Shown here one piece after another: positions 7,490 to 15,618 of a DNA stretch of 48,308 nt. This DNA is from Claveliimonas acetigenes (GTDB lineage Bacteria; Bacillota; Clostridia; Lachnospirales; Lachnospiraceae): the NCBI RefSeq assembly GCF_025567385.1, contig NZ_JAOQJU010000026.1, positions 1-48,308 on the forward strand, in the 5' to 3' direction. Both the position numbers and the translations under genes were made by a program. Under the pieces are notes generated by a model, which saw only the letters and a list, made by a program, of their open reading frames with translations, was not told the origin of the DNA and searched no databases. Every line of letters begins with the position of its first letter. Positions within the stretch are counted from its first letter, which is position 1.

Positions 7490-7846
7490 TCACACAATCT
7501 GAAACTTATACCCACTCCCAACCACTGTTTCTATGTACGCGTCCCCGATCTTTCGTCTAAGGGAATACACCACATTCGCCACCGCCGCCCCGCAATGCTC
7601 CGGGTTCTCTTTCCAGACCGCTTCGTAGATCTGCTCTTTGCTAAGAACCCAAGATGGATGTTGGGCTAGGTAAAGCAGTGTGAAGAACTCATGGTGGGTG
7701 AGAGGGACGGGGTGGTTATCGTGGTAGATAATCTGTTCGTTGATGCGGATTTCCAGGTTGGGGAAAGTGAGGACAGATGGATTATAAGGATTTGAGATAT
7801 GTTCCATTGTCGGCTCGCCTTCCACTGCAGTGAGGATTTTATCCAT
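7490..7846 (-). CDS. Solo OmpR/PhoB-type winged-helix protein
   Basis: The 118-residue product from the ATG at 7846 holds a winged helix: LTHHEFFTLLYLAQHPSWVL, SKEQIYEAVWKENPEHCGAA, then YSLRRKIGDAYIETVVGSGY. It is the close paralogue of the gene at 1939 and follows the module 2 permease just as that one follows the module 1 permease. Upstream, in the same frame, the codons read ATA GGA AAA ATC CTC ATA CTA GCA, then FSDSEEPI. So the family start MGKI appears to have mutated from ATG to ATA, with an in-frame TAA two codons earlier. The internal ATG has no good ribosome binding site, so it may be decaying. Confidence 0.6.
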   Translation of the reverse strand: MDKILTAVEGEPTMEHISNPYNPSVLTFPNLEIRINEQIIYHDNHPVPLTHHEFFTLLYLAQHPSWVLSKEQIYEAVWKENPEHCGAAVANVVYSLRRKIGDAYIETVVGSGYKFQIV

Positions 7847-7946
7847 GATGGGTTCTTCCGAATCCGAAAATGCTAGTATGAGGATTTTTCCTATTAGTTA
7901 TCACCCCCTATGATTCAGTTTGAGTCAAAACTCGGTGGCTTAACAT

Positions 7947-10364
7947 TTACTCATCTCGTATAGCAGAAAGAATACTCGTTTTCTTCAACTCCGATTTTGC
8001 ATACATTGAAAAAACAAAATATATTACCATCAGTACAGCAATCAGTAACAACAGAAATATCCACGGAAGTTTTAGAGTAATGCAATGATTTACAGCATCC
8101 AGTTGTCCGCATACAATGACACTTAAAACACTGCCTCCCAAAAGGGAAATTATCAGTGAACCGGAAAGATAAATACCAATCTCTCTATTCAGCATTCCTT
8201 TAAGTTGATTTTGTGTTGTCCCCACAGCCTCAAACAACCCAAACTCACGCTTTCTATTCTGAAAGTCCACCATCAGCATATTCATAAGGCTTATTGCTCC
8301 AAAAACGAACAAAATTGCTGAAATCATATAAAAGGTTTTTATGGATGGATCGTAATACTTTTGAATACTTGATATTGTCTGTTTGATTGTGTTCACTTCA
8401 ATTTTTCCATTTTCATCCGCAATTTTCTGAACTGCGGACAAGACATCTTCCAAATGTTCATCCGATACTTCAAGTGTTAGTACGCCTGTTTGGTCTATAA
8501 TACCAGTCAATTTTTTAGCAGTATCATATGCCATAATAAAATAAGGACTGCCAGGAATTACTGGGCTGCTTTCCATCAGACTAGCTCTATTGTATGTGCC
8601 GACAACAACAGCTTCCACCGCATACGTGCTACCATCTGAGGCCCTGCCTTCTATTTTTAGTGTATCCCCCACTTTAGCAATATCCTCTGCAACCAGTATT
8701 CCATTCTGTGCGACCATATCATTGTAATTCACAGTTCCAGAAGACAAAACAAACTGTTTTTCTTCTATCTGTTCCTTATTTAGTGTCGGAAAGAAATTTG
8801 AAATGCTTGTGATGGAGCCGTTTCCGCCTGGAAATGTGATCGTCATATAAACGCAATCGGAGGAAGTGATTTTTTCTACTCCATCTATCTTTATCAACTC
8901 CTGCATCAACGCTTGTTCCGCCAGTGGATTTCCTTCTAGCTGCAATTTTGAACTTCCATATGGTTCTGCTTCTTTATCAAAAGAACTTCCTATAGTATTT
9001 TTTACTTGTATCTGAATTTCACCGATAGGATAGTATTTGAACTTTGCCTGCTTCTCCGGATCAATAGAACCCGCAACAGTAGCAGTAACTAATAAAATCG
9101 CCCCACTCAATCCGAGCATTAGAATCGTAAGAACAGCTTTTTGCTTATTTCTCTGAATGTTTATCTTTGCCAAATTGAATGGTGTAAGTTTTCTGTGTAG
9201 TTTACGGCTCCGTTTCTTTTTCCCTGCATACATAATATATTTACTTCCCTCTACTGGAGAGATATTCATTGCAACACGGACAGGTTTAAATATAGCAATA
9301 TTTACTGTTATAAAAGCCATTACGCTAATCACGGCGGCATAAAAGATTGCTGTTTTCAACCGGAATCCATCTGGACATCCGATAAATCCAATCAACACAC
9401 CACACAGCAGCCCCAAAGGAATACCCCTTATTGCATATTTGCGTCCTTCCTTTCCTGCCATTCTTTTTATCTGGCGCTTTGTCATTCCAATTGTCCGAAG
9501 TTGTCCAAGCATTTGAACATTTTTTGTAATCTTGCTATAAAAAACGCCATAAACAATTGTTGCAGCCAATACAGCAGTTAATGCAGCCAGCAACGGCACT
9601 GGAATAGGCATCCCCGATTTTATCGCACCAGACATAACAGCAAAATACTCCGTTAGGTTTACCTGCCCTTCTTCAATACCCGTATCCTTTATTGCCCTAT
9701 TAGAAAAATCAAGAATAGACGCTGAATCAATTGCATCCGTGTTAAGCCTCGTATATCCTGTAACCTGAAAAGTATCTCCTGCCAGGTCATGTGCCAGTTC
9801 TTTGCTCACATAGACAAAGTAACCGTTGCTCTCTTTGTCCTCATCCAATATAGCTGAAAGCGTATAATATGCTTCATGTCCTGTTCCAGTTAAATCTAGC
9901 AAAATCGTGTCACCAGGTTTATATGCTTCGCCAAGAAAATCCAAATAATTCTGAGGTAGCATAATTTCATTTTTACTCTGAGGTATATTTCCTTGAAATG
10001 TTATTTTCTCCTGTTGAAGAAAATATTCTTCATTTCCATAGGCAACAGTGATCGTCTTGCCTTCCTCATAAAACAGTCCAATCGCAGAGTATTCTCCAAC
10101 CCATGAAACATTTTCATTTTGACGTAGTAAAGCTAATTGTTCATCCGTAATTCCTAAAATACCAATCTGAGCTTTACCCCGCTGCATATTTTTATATTCC
10201 TCCTGCGTTCCAGTAGAAACTAAAAAGATAGAAAAAACCATGCAAACAGCGAGTGCAATTGTAAGGAGAAGAAATGCCCTGCTCCTTTTATCTGACTTAA
10301 TACTTCTATCCGCCAGCTTTCTGATTACCGCCTGATTGTTATTACCAAATAAAAGGTCATTCAC
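7947..10364 (-). CDS. FtsX-like ABC transporter permease (module 2)
   Basis: The 805-residue permease has a cytoplasmic start, a membrane helix at about 29-48 (AFLLLTIALAVCMVFSIFLV), an outer domain to about 255, and FtsX helices around residue 260-370 with MLGQLRTIGMTKRQIKRM. A central helix lies at AVLTILMLGLSGAILLVTAT, with a second outer domain (about 430-680) and a last FtsX block with FGLFEAVGTTQNQLKGML. It follows its ATPase by 15 bases. It differs clearly from the module 1 permease, so the modules are not a recent tandem copy although gene order is identical. Likely role: resistance to or sensing of membrane-active peptides (family inference). Confidence 0.87.
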   Translation of the reverse strand: MNDLLFGNNNQAVIRKLADRSIKSDKRSRAFLLLTIALAVCMVFSIFLVSTGTQEEYKNMQRGKAQIGILGITDEQLALLRQNENVSWVGEYSAIGLFYEEGKTITVAYGNEEYFLQQEKITFQGNIPQSKNEIMLPQNYLDFLGEAYKPGDTILLDLTGTGHEAYYTLSAILDEDKESNGYFVYVSKELAHDLAGDTFQVTGYTRLNTDAIDSASILDFSNRAIKDTGIEEGQVNLTEYFAVMSGAIKSGMPIPVPLLAALTAVLAATIVYGVFYSKITKNVQMLGQLRTIGMTKRQIKRMAGKEGRKYAIRGIPLGLLCGVLIGFIGCPDGFRLKTAIFYAAVISVMAFITVNIAIFKPVRVAMNISPVEGSKYIMYAGKKKRSRKLHRKLTPFNLAKINIQRNKQKAVLTILMLGLSGAILLVTATVAGSIDPEKQAKFKYYPIGEIQIQVKNTIGSSFDKEAEPYGSSKLQLEGNPLAEQALMQELIKIDGVEKITSSDCVYMTITFPGGNGSITSISNFFPTLNKEQIEEKQFVLSSGTVNYNDMVAQNGILVAEDIAKVGDTLKIEGRASDGSTYAVEAVVVGTYNRASLMESSPVIPGSPYFIMAYDTAKKLTGIIDQTGVLTLEVSDEHLEDVLSAVQKIADENGKIEVNTIKQTISSIQKYYDPSIKTFYMISAILFVFGAISLMNMLMVDFQNRKREFGLFEAVGTTQNQLKGMLNREIGIYLSGSLIISLLGGSVLSVIVCGQLDAVNHCITLKLPWIFLLLLIAVLMVIYFVFSMYAKSELKKTSILSAIRDE

Positions 10365-10379
10365 GGTTTACACCCCCTG

Positions 10380-11045
10380 TCACTCTAAAATCCTGCCATC
10401 CTCAATACGGATAATGCGATCCGCAAGCTGGGCAATTTCATTATTATGCGTAATCATCACAAGTGTCTGATTAAATTTATTGCTGGTGGCTTTCAAAAGC
10501 CCCAAAACATCCCCACTTGTCCGGCTGTCGAGATTTCCCGTAGGCTCGTCAGCGAGAACAATGGCTGGTTTCGACACGAGAGCGCGGGCAATAGCGACAC
10601 GCTGCTGCTGGCCACCAGACAAACTATTAGGCATATTATCCAGCTTATCACTTAATGCCAACATTCGCACAACCTCATTCAGAAAAACTTTGTCTACCGT
10701 ATCGCCATCCAGTTCAACCGGAAGAACAATATTTTCATATACATTCAATATGGGGACAAGATTATAATTCTGAAACACGAAACCAATGTTCCTTCTGCGG
10801 AAGATGGTAAGCTGCTCATCTTTCATATGAGACAATTCTTTTCCTTTTACCTTAACGCTGCCGGAAGTCGGTACATCCAGGCCGCCCATCATATTGAGCA
10901 ATGTAGACTTGCCGCTACCGGAGGTTCCCACAATCGCAACAAATTCCCCCTGTTCGATTGAAAGCGTTACACCATCCAATGCCTTTGTGATATTCGGCTC
11001 GGTGCCATAATATTTTTTAAGATTAGCCGTTTCTAAAATATTCAT
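10380..11045 (-). CDS. ABC transporter ATP-binding protein (module 2)
   Basis: A MacB/BceA-type ATPase of about 221 residues: Walker A VGTSGSGKST, Q-loop VFQNYNLVPILNVYEN, signature LSGGQQQRVAIARAL, Walker B IVLADEPTGNLD and VMITHN at the switch. I place the start at 11045 (MNILETANLKK), with AAAGGATGG upstream. The longer frame to 11114 would read through the putative operator at 11091-11107. The intergenic region of over 100 bases after the kinase, with repeats of GTGACA, suggests its own regulated promoter. Confidence 0.92.
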   Translation of the reverse strand: MNILETANLKKYYGTEPNITKALDGVTLSIEQGEFVAIVGTSGSGKSTLLNMMGGLDVPTSGSVKVKGKELSHMKDEQLTIFRRRNIGFVFQNYNLVPILNVYENIVLPVELDGDTVDKVFLNEVVRMLALSDKLDNMPNSLSGGQQQRVAIARALVSKPAIVLADEPTGNLDSRTSGDVLGLLKATSNKFNQTLVMITHNNEIAQLADRIIRIEDGRILE

Positions 11046-11090
11046 ATGAATACCATCCTTTCGTTTAATAGGCCCATTGTAACAACCAAT

Positions 11091-11154
11091 CCTCACAGAA
11101 ATGTCACCAACCATCTGATTATCCCCCTTGAAATGTCACAATCTCGTGACATTT
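11091..11154. promoter_or_regulatory. Candidate response-regulator sites upstream of the module 2 ATPase
   Basis: On the minus strand GTGACA (11107-11102), five bases, and GTGAGG (11096-11091) form a direct repeat with an 11-bp period, the spacing used by OmpR-family regulators. The same two half-sites with the same period, in swapped order, occur at 12903-12919 before the response regulator gene. A dyad AAATGTCAC/GTGACATTT lies at 11131-11154, next to the kinase stop codon. Confidence 0.55.
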
Positions 11155-12185
11155 CATTTATGCGGGAGAAAAATTGAAAATGTAGAGCCTTTGCCTACCT
11201 CTGATGCCACCTTGATATATCCGCCCTGCATGGCGATGATCTCACGTGCTAGATACAGACCGATACCAATTCCTTCTATATCGTGTACTTCATCCTCACG
11301 GTAAAACCTTTTGAAAATCGTACCATGCAGCTTTTCTGGAATGCCTTTTCCCGTGTCAGCAATATCAATCTTCAAGTAAAACTCCCAACTTGCAACAGTT
11401 ATATAAATATTACCGTCATCTGGTGTGTACTTGACCGCATTATCCAGAATATTGAACAGTGCTTCACTTGTCCATTTTCTATCATGGGAAACTTTCAGAT
11501 CTTCCGGACACTCAACGCTGATATGGATATTTTTCTTTTCTGCATTCAGCAAAATCCCGCCTAATGCCGCCGCCAGTGTGTCATAAATCGGCTGCGCTTT
11601 CTTTTCCAATGAAATAACACCAGTTTCCAGGCGGGATGTCTTAATCATAGCCTGCATAAGAAAATCCAGTTTATCAAGCTGAACCCCGCTATCCCTTAAA
11701 AATCTTTTATATCTTTCTTCTGGCATGGACTGTTCAAGTAATATGGCATTTACCATTTTTAAATTTGTGATTGGAGTTTTTACTTGGTGGGAAATGTCTG
11801 AAATCAACTCCTGCAGATCAGCTCTCTCCTTTGCGACACTGTTTCTGTTTTCCATCATAACTTCATAAAGCCGCACCAGACGATGGTTGATTTTATAAAA
11901 CAGACTTTCTTCCTCTGTGGCCTGCAACGGCTCCATTTCACCGGTCATCATATTATCCAGTAATTCACAAAATGTATCAGAGAACAGAACAAGTTTCCGG
12001 CGTATAATTGAAATAAACACGAAAACACTAAGCAGAACAAGCACAATATAAAGCAGACCACATAGTATTAGCATTCGGCTATCGATCAGCAAATAAAGGA
12101 TACAAAACTGTACTGCCGAGAGCGATATAAGAAAAGCCACTATCGCAACACAGGCTCTATTGACTGAGAGTTTTTGCGTATTCAT
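11154..12185 (-). CDS. Sensor histidine kinase (module 2)
   Basis: The 343-residue kinase has two closely spaced membrane helices near the N-terminus (about 10-30 and 36-58) with almost no outer loop. This is the plan of intramembrane-sensing kinases such as BceS that work with an ABC transporter. H-box DISHQVKTPIT, N-box LFNILDNAVKYTP, G1 IADTGKGIPE and G2 GIGIGLYLAREII are all present. Start 12185 overlaps the regulator stop (ATGA) and has GGAGGG upstream; the longer frame to 12206 is less likely. Confidence 0.92.
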   Translation of the reverse strand: MNTQKLSVNRACVAIVAFLISLSAVQFCILYLLIDSRMLILCGLLYIVLVLLSVFVFISIIRRKLVLFSDTFCELLDNMMTGEMEPLQATEEESLFYKINHRLVRLYEVMMENRNSVAKERADLQELISDISHQVKTPITNLKMVNAILLEQSMPEERYKRFLRDSGVQLDKLDFLMQAMIKTSRLETGVISLEKKAQPIYDTLAAALGGILLNAEKKNIHISVECPEDLKVSHDRKWTSEALFNILDNAVKYTPDDGNIYITVASWEFYLKIDIADTGKGIPEKLHGTIFKRFYREDEVHDIEGIGIGLYLAREIIAMQGGYIKVASEVGKGSTFSIFLPHK

Positions 12186-12865
12186 TTTTTCAGCCCTCCA
12201 ATCCACATATATCCCATGCCATAGACTGTTTTTATATATTGGTATCCGTTGACCTCAATTTTTCCTCTGATCCGGCTGATTGCAGAGGTAAGGGCGTGTT
12301 CATCCACATAGTTCTCCTCCGCATCCCACAATTTTTCTAAAAGCTGTCCACGAGTCAGCACTTGCTTTGAGTTACTTGTCAGCAATTTTAACAGACGATA
12401 CTCCAATGGTGTGAATGTGACCACCTGACCTGCAAGTGCTGCTGTCAATTCTGAAAAATTGATAAGCAGGTTTCCATCGTCATAAAAGTCACCGCCAGAT
12501 TGTCTTGTAATGCGGGACAGTAATGCAGATACTTTCTTTTGAAATACGCTGATTGGAAACGGTTTTGTGACATAATCATCCGCGCCCAATTCAAAACCTT
12601 TGAGCATATCGCTTTCCATATCGTTTGCGGTTAGGAAAATGACCGCCGTATCGGGACGGCGCTCTTTAATTTCCCTGCAAAAATCAAATCCATTTCCATC
12701 TGGCAAATTGACATCCAATACAATCAATTCATAATTCTGTTTTTCAGTCTGTCCAATTGCATTCGCTTTTGTCAAAGCTGCTTCCACCAGATAGCCAGCC
12801 GTAGTCAAATTGTAACAGAGCGTACTATTTAAAAGCCGATCATCTTCGACCACTAATATTCGCAT
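12182..12865 (-). CDS. OmpR-family response regulator (module 2)
   Basis: Receiver domain with ILVVEDD, phosphoacceptor in IVLDVNLPDG, Thr in IFLTAND and Lys in VTKPFP. The C-terminal winged helix holds FTPLEYRLLKLL and ISRIRGKI, ending VYGMGYMW. The start at 12865 (MRILVVEDD) is chosen because AAGGATG lies upstream; the frame open to 12901 adds twelve unlike residues. It probably binds the 11-bp-period direct repeats near its own gene and near the ATPase gene. Confidence 0.92.
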   Translation of the reverse strand: MRILVVEDDRLLNSTLCYNLTTAGYLVEAALTKANAIGQTEKQNYELIVLDVNLPDGNGFDFCREIKERRPDTAVIFLTANDMESDMLKGFELGADDYVTKPFPISVFQKKVSALLSRITRQSGGDFYDDGNLLINFSELTAALAGQVVTFTPLEYRLLKLLTSNSKQVLTRGQLLEKLWDAEENYVDEHALTSAISRIRGKIEVNGYQYIKTVYGMGYMWIGGLKK

Positions 12866-12902
12866 AAAACCACATCCTTTTTCTTTTATAGTATCAACCA
12901 AA

Positions 12903-12919
12903 TGTCACCAAAACCTCAC
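12903..12919. promoter_or_regulatory. Candidate autoregulatory direct repeat
   Basis: On the minus strand GTGAGG, five bases, GTGACA with an 11-bp period, 38 bases upstream of the response regulator start. It matches the pair at 11091-11107. Binding is inferred. Confidence 0.5.
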
Positions 12920-12941
12920 GATGATAATAAATTTTGCTGAA

Positions 12942-13039
12942 TTTATCTTACCTCTGAAAGCGTTTTATCTCAACTCCATCCTCACGAATATAAAAAGGAG
13001 CCGATAGCCCATCTATTTCCAGATGTTCACTATCAGCCC
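12942..13039 (-). ncRNA. Structured leader element, copy 2
   Basis: On the minus strand GGGCTGATAG (13039-13030) pairs with CTATCGGCTC (13007-12998) using G-U pairs, around an inner stem CATCTG-GAAA-TAGATG. After 21 bases comes a 35-base box (12976-12942) matching copy 1 at 30 of 35 positions by eye. Here the outer stem is followed directly by CCTTTTTAT, so this copy also looks like a rho-independent terminator. No minus-strand gene lies upstream that would need it, so attenuation of the response regulator operon is one reading. Confidence 0.6.
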
Positions 13040-13149
13040 ATATTTCCTCTTTTGCGAAAAGGTACAACCGCATTTTCCGTTTTATTACACAAATAAAGCA
13101 GTAAAAATATATACAGAAAAATAGCAAGAACAAAAATAGCAAAAAACTA

Positions 13150-13180
13150 TTGACTCCAACGTAACGTGATACTGTATTCT
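13150..13180 (+). promoter_or_regulatory. MerR-type promoter with 19-bp spacer
   Basis: TTGACT (13150-13155), a 19-bp spacer and TATTCT (13175-13180) lie ahead of the MerR gene. The overlong spacer carries an ACGTAACGT core and is characteristic of promoters that MerR proteins activate by DNA twisting. It points to positive autoregulation. Confidence 0.7.
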
Positions 13181-13256
13181 ATTCTCATGGAAGCAGAATA
13201 GATACATGCCGGCAATCTCTATCTTGCTTCTCCACAAATCAAAGGAGCTGGTAAGT

Positions 13257-14141
13257 ATGAGAACCATAAGCCAAGTCGCAGAATTAACAGGTATTAGTAT
13301 ACGCACGCTGCAATACTATGATGAAATCGGACTGTTAAAACCAAGTGAACTAACACAGTCCGGCTATCGCTTATATGATGATGAAGCATTGCAAAAGCTG
13401 CAGCAAATCCTGTTTTTCAGGGAATTAGACTTTAAACTAAAGGATATTCGGGAAATTATTGAAAAACCCGACTTCGACAGGATTGCCGCTTTCAAAAAGC
13501 AAAAAGAGTTGCTTCTCCTAAAGCGCAATCGGACAGACAGGCTCATACAGCTTCTTAGCCGCTTAGAGAAAGGAGAGCAATGTATGAGTTTTAAAGAATT
13601 TGATTTATCCGATTATATCCATACTTTGGAGGATTTTAAGTCCAATCAGACAGAGGAAGTTATCAAGCACTGGGGAAGTGTTGAAAATTTTGATATGTTC
13701 ATTCAGAAAATCAAAGATGATGAATCCGAGGTAGCGAAACTTGCTATTAAACAATTTGGAAGTATAGAAAAATATACGGAAGCCATGAAGCATAACTTAG
13801 AACATTTCTCTGATATCATGGAAAACTGGTATGCACAAATACCAGAAGAAATGAGAGCAGAGGACAGATTCCTTGAATTAGCCCGCCATAAAGGGGAAAA
13901 TGTTGCTACGGACAACGTACAGAATCTAGTGAAAGATATTATTGCTCATGCTTATGGAAATTCCTCAACAGCTCAATTAATTGGTACAGAGGACAGCTAT
14001 TGCAAAATGATTATCGAACTCTATTCCAATGATTATCTAAAAACAGTAACCGACACCAAATACGGGACAGGCAGTTGTGATTATATTGTAAAATCTTTTC
14101 GCTATTATTTGCATAAAAGTGAAAACAAAGAGGAAATCTGA
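13257..14141 (+). CDS. MerR family regulator with TipAS-like effector domain
   Basis: The protein of about 294 residues starts MRTISQVAELTGISIRTLQY, the classic MerR DNA-binding motif, followed by YDEIGLLKPSELTQSGYRLY and a coiled-coil dimerisation helix (about 75-118). The C-terminal ~150 residues are helical, with HWGSVENFDMF and AYGNSSTAQLIG, resembling TipAS/Mta effector domains that bind cyclic peptide or other drugs. The start at 13257 has AGGAG ten bases upstream; a longer frame begins at 13206. The DUF2000 gene begins one base after its stop, so the two form an operon. The ligand is unknown. Confidence 0.88.
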   Translation: MRTISQVAELTGISIRTLQYYDEIGLLKPSELTQSGYRLYDDEALQKLQQILFFRELDFKLKDIREIIEKPDFDRIAAFKKQKELLLLKRNRTDRLIQLLSRLEKGEQCMSFKEFDLSDYIHTLEDFKSNQTEEVIKHWGSVENFDMFIQKIKDDESEVAKLAIKQFGSIEKYTEAMKHNLEHFSDIMENWYAQIPEEMRAEDRFLELARHKGENVATDNVQNLVKDIIAHAYGNSSTAQLIGTEDSYCKMIIELYSNDYLKTVTDTKYGTGSCDYIVKSFRYYLHKSENKEEI

Positions 14142-14142
14142 A

Positions 14143-14565
14143 ATGGATTTACAGAATGAAAAATGCGTCATGATCATTGACGAGAATCTGCCGCTTGGTA
14201 TTATCGCAAATACAGCGGCTATCATGGGAATCACCCTGGGAAAAGAGATGCCGGAGGTGGTCGGTGCAAATGTCACAGACCAGAGTGGAAACGAGCATCT
14301 CGGCATCATTGAGTTCCCCGTGCCAATTTTGAAAGGTTCACCGGAAATCATCAAAGCAATCCGTGAGAAGCTCTATCAACCCGACTTTCAGGATTTGACC
14401 GTAGTTGATTTTTCCGATCTGGCACAGGGCTGTAAAACCTATGATGAATTTATTTCTAAGATGGGGAACGTACCAGAAAGCACCCTGCAATACTCTGGTC
14501 TTGATATCTGCGGTCCTAAGAAAAAGGTCAATGAGCTCACAGGCAGTATACCTTTACTGCGATAG
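14143..14565 (+). CDS. DUF2000 family protein
   Basis: The 140-residue product matches the DUF2000 family: start KCVMIIDENLPLGIIANTAA, middle PVPILKGSPEIIKAIREKL, and end YSGLDICGPKKKVNELTGSI. These proteins have a peptidyl-tRNA-hydrolase-like fold but no agreed function. AGAGGAAA precedes the ATG at 14143, one base after the MerR stop, so it is probably activated with the MerR gene. Confidence 0.8.
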   Translation: MDLQNEKCVMIIDENLPLGIIANTAAIMGITLGKEMPEVVGANVTDQSGNEHLGIIEFPVPILKGSPEIIKAIREKLYQPDFQDLTVVDFSDLAQGCKTYDEFISKMGNVPESTLQYSGLDICGPKKKVNELTGSIPLLR

Positions 14566-14717
14566 TAATAATCCCTTAAAAAGAATCCGCCATGGAAGTA
14601 TCTTTTTCCTATATCCACTCCATCTTCTGATACTTCCGAAATACTTCCGAAATCCCCTTCTTCTATTGCCTTACAGCATTTTAAGAGGTATGATTGATTC
14701 CGACAGCTGAATAAGAA

Positions 14718-14862
14718 GTCTTCAGGGCAGGGTGACTCTTATTGGATAAAAGATATCCAATGGGCAAGAATTCCCGATTGGCGGTACAGTCCGCAAGCAC
14801 ATATGTGCATGATTTGGTGCAATTCCAAAACCAACAGTATAGCCTGGATAGAAGAAGATCGT
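14718..14862 (+). ncRNA. FMN riboswitch (RFN element), copy 1
   Basis: The conserved RFN blocks are all present in order: TCTTCAGGGCAGGGTGACTC at the 5' side, GAATTCCCGATTGGCGGTAC, AGTCCGCAAGC, TGATTTGGTGCAATTCCAAA, ACCAACAGTATAGCCTGGAT and GAAGAAGAT at the 3' side. A terminator follows and then the RibU-type transporter gene. By family it senses FMN and switches off downstream expression when FMN is high. Confidence 0.95.
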
Positions 14863-14905
14863 GCATATCACAGAATATATGTTTCTTGATATTCTGTAAA
14901 TATTC

Positions 14906-14946
14906 CTTAACACCTGAAAGACATTCTTTAAGGTGTTAATTTTTTT
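14906..14946 (+). terminator. Expression-platform terminator of FMN riboswitch 1
   Basis: TTAACACCT (14907-14915) pairs with AGGTGTTAA (14931-14939) and is followed by seven T. It lies between the riboswitch and the transporter start. Another dyad, CAGAATAT/ATATTCTG (14871-14896), could take part in the alternative fold. Confidence 0.88.
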
Positions 14947-14962
14947 CAAGGAGAAAATCTGA

Positions 14963-15607
14963 ATGAATACAAGAACAAAAATGCTTACCTCAACTGCCAT
15001 GCTGTGCGCCATCGCCTACATAGCCGTTGCTGCCTGTCGGATACCCGTCGTGCTTTTTCTGAAGTACGATCCCAAAGATGTCATCATCACATTAGGAGGT
15101 CTGATCTGGGGACCGATGACCTCTTGCTTTGTGTCCGTCATTGTATCTCTGATTGAAATGTTAACCATAAGTGAAACCGGCATATTAGGGTGCTTAATGA
15201 ATATCTTATCCACCTGCTCCTTTGCCTGCACCACCTCTTTGATTTATAAAAAGAAGCATACGTTAGCAGGCGCTGTTACCGGATTGTTCGTTGGCAGCCT
15301 TACAATGGTTGTTGTCATGCTGCTGTGGAATTACCTCATCACTCCGTTTTATATGGGATACCCCAGAGAAGCCGTTGCCAGACTGCTGCTCCCGGCATTT
15401 CTTCCATATAATCTCTTAAAGGCAGGACTGAATTCTGGATTCACGTTTCTGCTATATAAACCAGTGATAACAGCGCTGAGAAAAGCAGGATACCTTGCCA
15501 CCCCCGTCAATGCCTCTGGCAAGAGACATCTTGGATTATTCCTTTTTTCAATGCTCGTTATTGTCACCTGTACATTATTCATTCTGTCCATGAATGAAAT
15601 CATATGA
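14963..15607 (+). CDS. ribU: RibU-type riboflavin ECF transporter S component
   Basis: The 214-residue integral membrane protein has about six helices, an N-terminus MLTSTAMLCAIAYIAVAACR typical of ECF S components (the AxxxA surface that contacts EcfT), and LKYDPKDVIITLGGLIWGPM, matching the riboflavin-binding region of RibU (usually LKxDxSDxPALIGGxxxGP). AAGGAGA lies before the start. The FMN riboswitch upstream supports riboflavin as substrate. It needs the shared EcfAA'T module, which is not in this window. The stop overlaps the 5' end of the kinase-like gene. Confidence 0.88.
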   Translation: MNTRTKMLTSTAMLCAIAYIAVAACRIPVVLFLKYDPKDVIITLGGLIWGPMTSCFVSVIVSLIEMLTISETGILGCLMNILSTCSFACTTSLIYKKKHTLAGAVTGLFVGSLTMVVVMLLWNYLITPFYMGYPREAVARLLLPAFLPYNLLKAGLNSGFTFLLYKPVITALRKAGYLATPVNASGKRHLGLFLFSMLVIVTCTLFILSMNEII

Positions 15608-15618
15608 GGTCAAAGTCT

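Noticed and set aside
12948..13142. 64-residue minus-strand frame
   Set aside because: It overlaps the structured element and the MerR promoter and has no family likeness or good start.
14593..14637. Terminator after the DUF2000 gene (GGAAGTATC/GATACTTCC)
   Set aside because: The arms pair but the loop is long and no T-run follows on either strand; listed only as a possible dyad.
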